From positions 1 to 17,855 of the forward strand of contig CAZYXZ010000070.1 in the NCBI GenBank assembly GCA_964651395.1: DNA of 17,855 nucleotides. Reading direction: 5' to 3'. Numbering within the stretch: the first letter of the stretch is position 1; every line of letters starts with the position of its first letter. Position numbers and translations under genes: made by a program. A model generated the notes under the pieces. It saw nothing but the letters and a program-made list of their open reading frames with translations. It made no database searches and was not told where the DNA came from. The DNA is from CAZYXZ01 sp964651395. Lineage in GTDB: Bacteria > Actinomycetota > Actinomycetes > BP-191. Positions 15,125 to 17,855 of the stretch are shown piece by piece.

Positions 15125-16215
15125 GTGTCGACGAGGGCCTCATCCCGCTCGACGACGAGGCCGAGCCGGAGCGCTTCGGCGGCAGCCGGCGCGGTGTGGG
15201 GCTGGCGCTGGCGGTCCTGGTCCTGCTCACCCTCATCGCGGTGGTCGGTGGGAAGTCGCTGGTCGGGCGGATCCGCCCGGCCGACTACGCCGGGCCCGGC
15301 GAGGGCAGCGTCACCGTCGAGATCCCCCGAGGGGCCAGCGCCAGCCGTATGGGGTCCATCCTCGAGGACGCCGGCGTCGTGAAGTCGGCCGGGGCCTTCA
15401 AGCGGGCCGCGTCGGCCGAGGCGAAGGCGAGCGGCATCCAGCCGGGCTTCTACGAGCTGCGGCTGAGGATGAAGGCCAGCCTGGCGGTCGCCCTCCTGCT
15501 CGACCCGCGCGCCAGGATCCGCTCGCGCTTCACGATCCCCGAGGGGACCACCGTCACCAGGACGCTGGAGATCATCGCGAAGTCGGTGGACCGGCTGCCG
15601 CTCGCCGATCTCAAGGCGGCCGCGGCGGCGCCGGCGGCGCTGGGCCTCCCGCCGTACGCGAAGGGGCGGCTGGAGGGGTTCCTCTTCCCGGCGACCTACG
15701 ACGTGGAGCCGGGGACCTCGGCGGTCGAGGTGCTCACGATGATGGTGGACCGGTTCGACCTCGCCGCCGAACGGCTCCAGCTGGTCGACCGCGCGGCCGA
15801 GCTCGGCCGGACGCCGTACGAGATCCTCACCATCGGCTCGCTGGTGGAGGCGGAGACGCCGAAGGCGGACCAGCGCGGCAAGGTCGCGCGGGTCGCGTAC
15901 AACCGGTTGGCCAAGGGGATGGCGCTGCAGTTCGACTCGACGATCCAGTACGCGCTGAGTGCGCCGAAGAAGCAGCTGTTCAACAGCGACCTCGCGCTCG
16001 ACTCGCCGTACAACACCTACAAGCACAAGGGCCTGCCGCCGACGCCGATCAACGCGCCCGGTGAGGCGGCGCTGGAGGCGGCGCTCGCCCCGACCCCGGG
16101 CCCGTGGCTCTACTTCGTCGTCATCGACAAGGCCGGCAACTCCGGCTTCACGGCCGACTACGCCGAGTTCCAGCGGTTCAAGGAGATCTACAAGCGCGAG
16201 GTCCTCGGGCAATGA
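15121..16215 (+). CDS. mltG: Endolytic murein transglycosylase MltG (YceG-like)
   Basis: MltG is a membrane-anchored lytic transglycosylase that cuts nascent glycan strands and may end their polymerisation. The 364-residue protein has an acidic cytoplasmic N-terminus (1-20), one membrane helix (~25-43), a LysM-like region (~60-130, with GFYEL at 109-113), EGFLFPATYDV (185-195) and the catalytic motif SLVEAET. E243 there aligns with the catalytic glutamate (E218) of E. coli MltG. The family elements YNRLAKGMALQFDST and YNTYKHKGLPPTPINAPG follow. The catalytic domain should lie outside the membrane. The GTG start overlaps ruvX at GTGA. aroE begins 17 bases after the stop. Confidence 0.95.
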   Translation: MSVDEGLIPLDDEAEPERFGGSRRGVGLALAVLVLLTLIAVVGGKSLVGRIRPADYAGPGEGSVTVEIPRGASASRMGSILEDAGVVKSAGAFKRAASAEAKASGIQPGFYELRLRMKASLAVALLLDPRARIRSRFTIPEGTTVTRTLEIIAKSVDRLPLADLKAAAAAPAALGLPPYAKGRLEGFLFPATYDVEPGTSAVEVLTMMVDRFDLAAERLQLVDRAAELGRTPYEILTIGSLVEAETPKADQRGKVARVAYNRLAKGMALQFDSTIQYALSAPKKQLFNSDLALDSPYNTYKHKGLPPTPINAPGEAALEAALAPTPGPWLYFVVIDKAGNSGFTADYAEFQRFKEIYKREVLGQ

Positions 16216-16232
16216 CCCCCGGGGCGGTCTAG

Positions 16233-17069
16233 TTGGCACAGAGCTGGGCCGGCGTCGCGGGCTCGCCGATCGGGCACTCCCTGTCGCCGGTGCTGCACCG
16301 CGCGGCGTACGACGTGCTCGGGCTCGACTGGGAGTACCGCGCGATCGACTGCGCCGAGGCGGGGCTCGCGGCCCTGCTCGAGCGGTGCCTGGCCGACCCG
16401 CACTGGCGCGGGCTGTCGATGACGATGCCGCTCAAGCGCGCCGCCGTCGGCCTGGTGCCGGAGCTGGACCCACTGGCCGAGCGGGTCGGCGCGGTCAACA
16501 CGGTCGTCCCGGGCGGACGGGGCCACAACACCGACGTCGCCGGCATCCTGGGCGCGCTGGGCGAGCTCGAGCTGGCGCCGCCGAGCCGTGCCGTCGTGCT
16601 CGGCGGGGGCGGCACCGCGCTGGCGGCGCTGGCCGCGCTCGACGCGCTGGGGCTGGCCGAGGTCGAGCTCGTGGTCCGCGACCCGACCCGCCTCGACGGG
16701 GCGGCGCTGCGCCGCGCCGCTGGTTCCGCGCAGCTGACCTCACGGCCGTGGCCGGAGGCGGGGCGGTCCCTGGAGGGGGCCGGCCTCGTGGTGGCCACCA
16801 CGCCGGCCGGCGCGACCGACGGGCTGGCCGCAGCCGGCTGGCCGGCCGGCGTACCGCTCCTGGACGTGCTCTACGCGCCCTGGCCCACGCGGCTGGCCGC
16901 TGCGGCGGCGGAGGCCGGCGCGCCGGTCGCGGGCGGCATGGCCGTGCTGACCCACCAGGCGGCGGCGGCCGTGCAGCTCATGACCGGCCTGGTGGCCCCT
17001 CTTGCCACGATGCGCGCCGCCGGGGACCATGCGCTCTCCGGGCGAAGCGCGGGGGGCGGGGAGCTGTAG
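16233..17069 (+). CDS. aroE: Shikimate dehydrogenase
   Basis: AroE reduces 3-dehydroshikimate to shikimate with NADPH in aromatic amino acid synthesis. The 278-residue length is usual. The shikimate site shows SPIGHSLSP (S16, S18), the catalytic Lys in MTMPLK (K68), N89 in AVNTV, D101 in GHNTD and Q242 in HQAAAAVQLMTG. The nucleotide-binding loop GGGGTA is at 124-129. PLLDVLYAPWPT (208-219) matches actinobacterial forms. The TTG start at 16233 is supported by a GGGGCGG ribosome site about six bases upstream and by the N-terminus fitting the family. No other start is nearby. It is the last gene of the long operon. Other aro genes would commonly follow in actinobacteria, but a Roadblock gene does. 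Confidence 0.93.
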   Translation: MAQSWAGVAGSPIGHSLSPVLHRAAYDVLGLDWEYRAIDCAEAGLAALLERCLADPHWRGLSMTMPLKRAAVGLVPELDPLAERVGAVNTVVPGGRGHNTDVAGILGALGELELAPPSRAVVLGGGGTALAALAALDALGLAEVELVVRDPTRLDGAALRRAAGSAQLTSRPWPEAGRSLEGAGLVVATTPAGATDGLAAAGWPAGVPLLDVLYAPWPTRLAAAAAEAGAPVAGGMAVLTHQAAAAVQLMTGLVAPLATMRAAGDHALSGRSAGGGEL

Positions 17070-17076
17070 GCCGTTT

Positions 17077-17109
17077 GGCCGATTCAAGGATCGGCGAAAG
17101 GCGGCCGAT
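17077..17109 (+). repeat. GCCGAT / ATCGGC / GCCGAT inverted-repeat cluster (alternative hairpins)
   Basis: GGCCGAT occurs at 17077-17083 and 17103-17109, a 26-base period, and ATCGGC lies between them at 17090-17095. The middle copy can pair perfectly for six bases with either flank: the first hairpin has a 6-base loop (TCAAGG), the second an 8-base loop. Only one can form at a time. There is no T-run, so a simple terminator is unlikely. It could be a protein-binding palindrome overlapping the promoter candidate, or an RNA switch. The latter requires a start upstream of 17077. Confidence 0.4.
17084..17109 (+). promoter_or_regulatory. Candidate WhiG/FliA (sigma-28)-type promoter
   Basis: TCAAG at 17084-17088 and GCCGAT at 17104-17109, with 16 bases between TCAA and GCCGAT, resemble the sigma-28 family consensus TAAA-N15-GCCGATAA used by FliA and Streptomyces WhiG. 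The -10 core matches fully for six bases, then reads GC instead of AA. The -35 is one base off. A start point near 17115 would give a leader of about 60 bases before the ATG at 17177. No RpoD-like promoter is evident in the same gap. Confidence 0.42.
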
Positions 17110-17176
17110 GCTCGACTGGGGGAGCGACGCCGACTGTCCGGGCGACGTCGCGCAACAGGTCAGCGAAGGGTGCGTC

Positions 17177-17776
17177 ATGACTGACACGCGCAACGACGGC
17201 ACGCGCTCCGCGCGCTTGGACCGGGCGATCCGCGAGCTCCTGACCGAGACGCAGGAGCTCGAGGCGGTCGCCATCGTGTCCTTCGACGGGCTGCCCATGG
17301 CCTCCGCGATGCCACCGGACATGGACGAGGACCGGGTGGCCGCGATGAGCGCCGCCCTCCTGTCCCTGGGGGAGCGGGCCAGCGAGGGGCTGGGCAAGGG
17401 GGAGCTGTCCCAGGTCTACATCGAAGGCGAGGAAGGCACGGTCTTCCTCGTCTCCGCGGAGAACGAGGCGGTCGTCGTCGCGGTCGCGGCCAAGGGCGCC
17501 AAGGTCGGCCTCATGCTCTACGAGGTGAAGCGCACGGCGGTCAAGATCGCGCACATCCTGCGCCGCCCCGACGCCGAGACCGAGAACGGCTTCGACTCCG
17601 CGCTCGAGGCACTCGTCTCGATGACGCCTGCCACGGACAACGGCGGGATGCCGGAGGGCTCGGGGTGGTCCGCCCCGCAGCCGGTCGAGCCCGGCCTGGA
17701 CATGAACGGCGCTGACGCAGGGGCGGGCTACTACGGCACGCCGAGCCCGGAGACCACCGGCTCGAGCTGGGCCTGA
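17177..17776 (+). CDS. Roadblock/LC7 domain protein (MglB-like)
   Basis: Roadblock/LC7 proteins regulate small GTPases. Bacterial MglB is the GAP for MglA in motility polarity, and related proteins occur in Streptomyces conservons. The 199-residue protein has a Roadblock domain at ~14-128: helix LDRAIRELLTETQELEAVAI, then a SFDGLPMASA strand-turn, a central helix (50-72) and the VYIEGEEGTVFLVSAENEA / VVVAVAAKGAKVGLMLYEVK strand pair, then a final helix. Residues ~150-199 form a Gly/Pro/Ser/Asp tail with no known domain. The start is ATG 17177 with GAAGGG at 17165-17170. The frame is open far upstream, but that part is a shadow of mltG and aroE. No MglA-type GTPase is in the window. The next gene follows after 23 bases, so the two are probably co-transcribed. 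Confidence 0.85.
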   Translation: MTDTRNDGTRSARLDRAIRELLTETQELEAVAIVSFDGLPMASAMPPDMDEDRVAAMSAALLSLGERASEGLGKGELSQVYIEGEEGTVFLVSAENEAVVVAVAAKGAKVGLMLYEVKRTAVKIAHILRRPDAETENGFDSALEALVSMTPATDNGGMPEGSGWSAPQPVEPGLDMNGADAGAGYYGTPSPETTGSSWA

Positions 17777-17799
17777 CGGCCGGCTGACGGGACGGGCGG

Positions 17800-17855
17800 A
17801 TGAACCTCGAAGGCTCGCTGGACGCGTTCAGCCTGCCCGACATCTTCCAGCTGCT
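17800..17855 (+). CDS. DUF4388 (PATAN-type) protein, 3' end missing
   Basis: Only the first 18 codons are present, reading MNLEGSLDAFSLPDIFQL. The pattern G-S-L-x-x-F-S-L-P-D-I-x-Q-L is the characteristic opening of DUF4388/PATAN domains, found in bacterial signalling proteins and often next to Roadblock proteins, two-component receivers or type IV pilus genes. The ATG at 17800 follows a GGGACGGG ribosome-site-like stretch (17789-17796). The full length, any further domain and the true function lie beyond the window. With so few residues the family call rests on this motif and on the Roadblock neighbour. Confidence 0.6.
   Translation, partial: MNLEGSLDAFSLPDIFQL

Noticed and set aside
16213..16232. 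CCCCCGGGG palindrome between mltG and aroE as a terminator
   Set aside because: The palindrome has no loop and no T-run. It more likely includes the GGGGCGG ribosome site of aroE.
15959..17176. Long open frame running into the Roadblock gene from upstream
   Set aside because: It is an Arg/Ala-rich shadow of mltG and aroE caused by high GC. Real coding begins at ATG 17177 with a ribosome site.
17070..17176. c-di-GMP (GEMM) riboswitch before the Roadblock gene
   Set aside because: The conserved core elements of that class are not visible; only the GCCGAT repeats and a promoter-like pattern are.

Overview
The window is high-GC bacterial chromosome with dense, tightly packed genes and frequent GTG/TTG starts. 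Gene order and protein features point to an actinobacterium (Actinomycetota). It is not assignable to a genus from sequence alone. It holds 15 protein genes, two of them cut by the window edges. There are no RNA genes, insertion sequences or CRISPR arrays that I can see, and no gene-free stretch longer than about 110 bases.

Region 1 (1-5310, + strand) carries the end of secD, then secF, apt and relA. These are Sec translocon accessory proteins, adenine salvage, and a bifunctional (p)ppGpp synthetase/hydrolase. secD, secF and apt abut or overlap. relA has a 62-base leader with a good -10 hexamer and starts at TTG.

Region 2 (5315-6178, - strand) is a membrane-anchored cyclophilin-type peptidyl-prolyl isomerase. 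It runs tail-to-tail against relA with only 4 bases between the stop codons. It is divergent from region 3 across a 92-base intergenic stretch.

Region 3 (6271-17069, + strand) is one long probable transcription unit: glyoxalase II-like metallo-hydrolase, hisS, aspS, rarA, a DUF948-like membrane protein, a small membrane protein, alaS, ruvX, mltG and aroE. Seven of its nine junctions are 4-base start/stop overlaps, so translation is likely coupled along nearly the whole unit. The products serve tRNA charging (His, Asp, Ala), replication-fork and rRNA/DNA maintenance (RarA, RuvX), peptidoglycan synthesis (MltG) and the shikimate pathway (AroE).

Region 4 (17070-17855, + strand) departs from the housekeeping pattern. 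After a 107-base intergenic region comes a Roadblock/LC7 (MglB-like) protein, then the first 18 codons of what looks like a DUF4388 (PATAN) protein. The intergenic region holds a WhiG/FliA (sigma-28)-like promoter candidate and a GCCGAT / ATCGGC / GCCGAT arrangement that could form mutually exclusive hairpins. Many actinobacteria have aroC, aroK and aroB after aroE. Here a signalling or polarity module, plausibly the front of a type IV pilus or motility cluster, appears instead. This is the most likely place for something less described, and it continues past the window edge.
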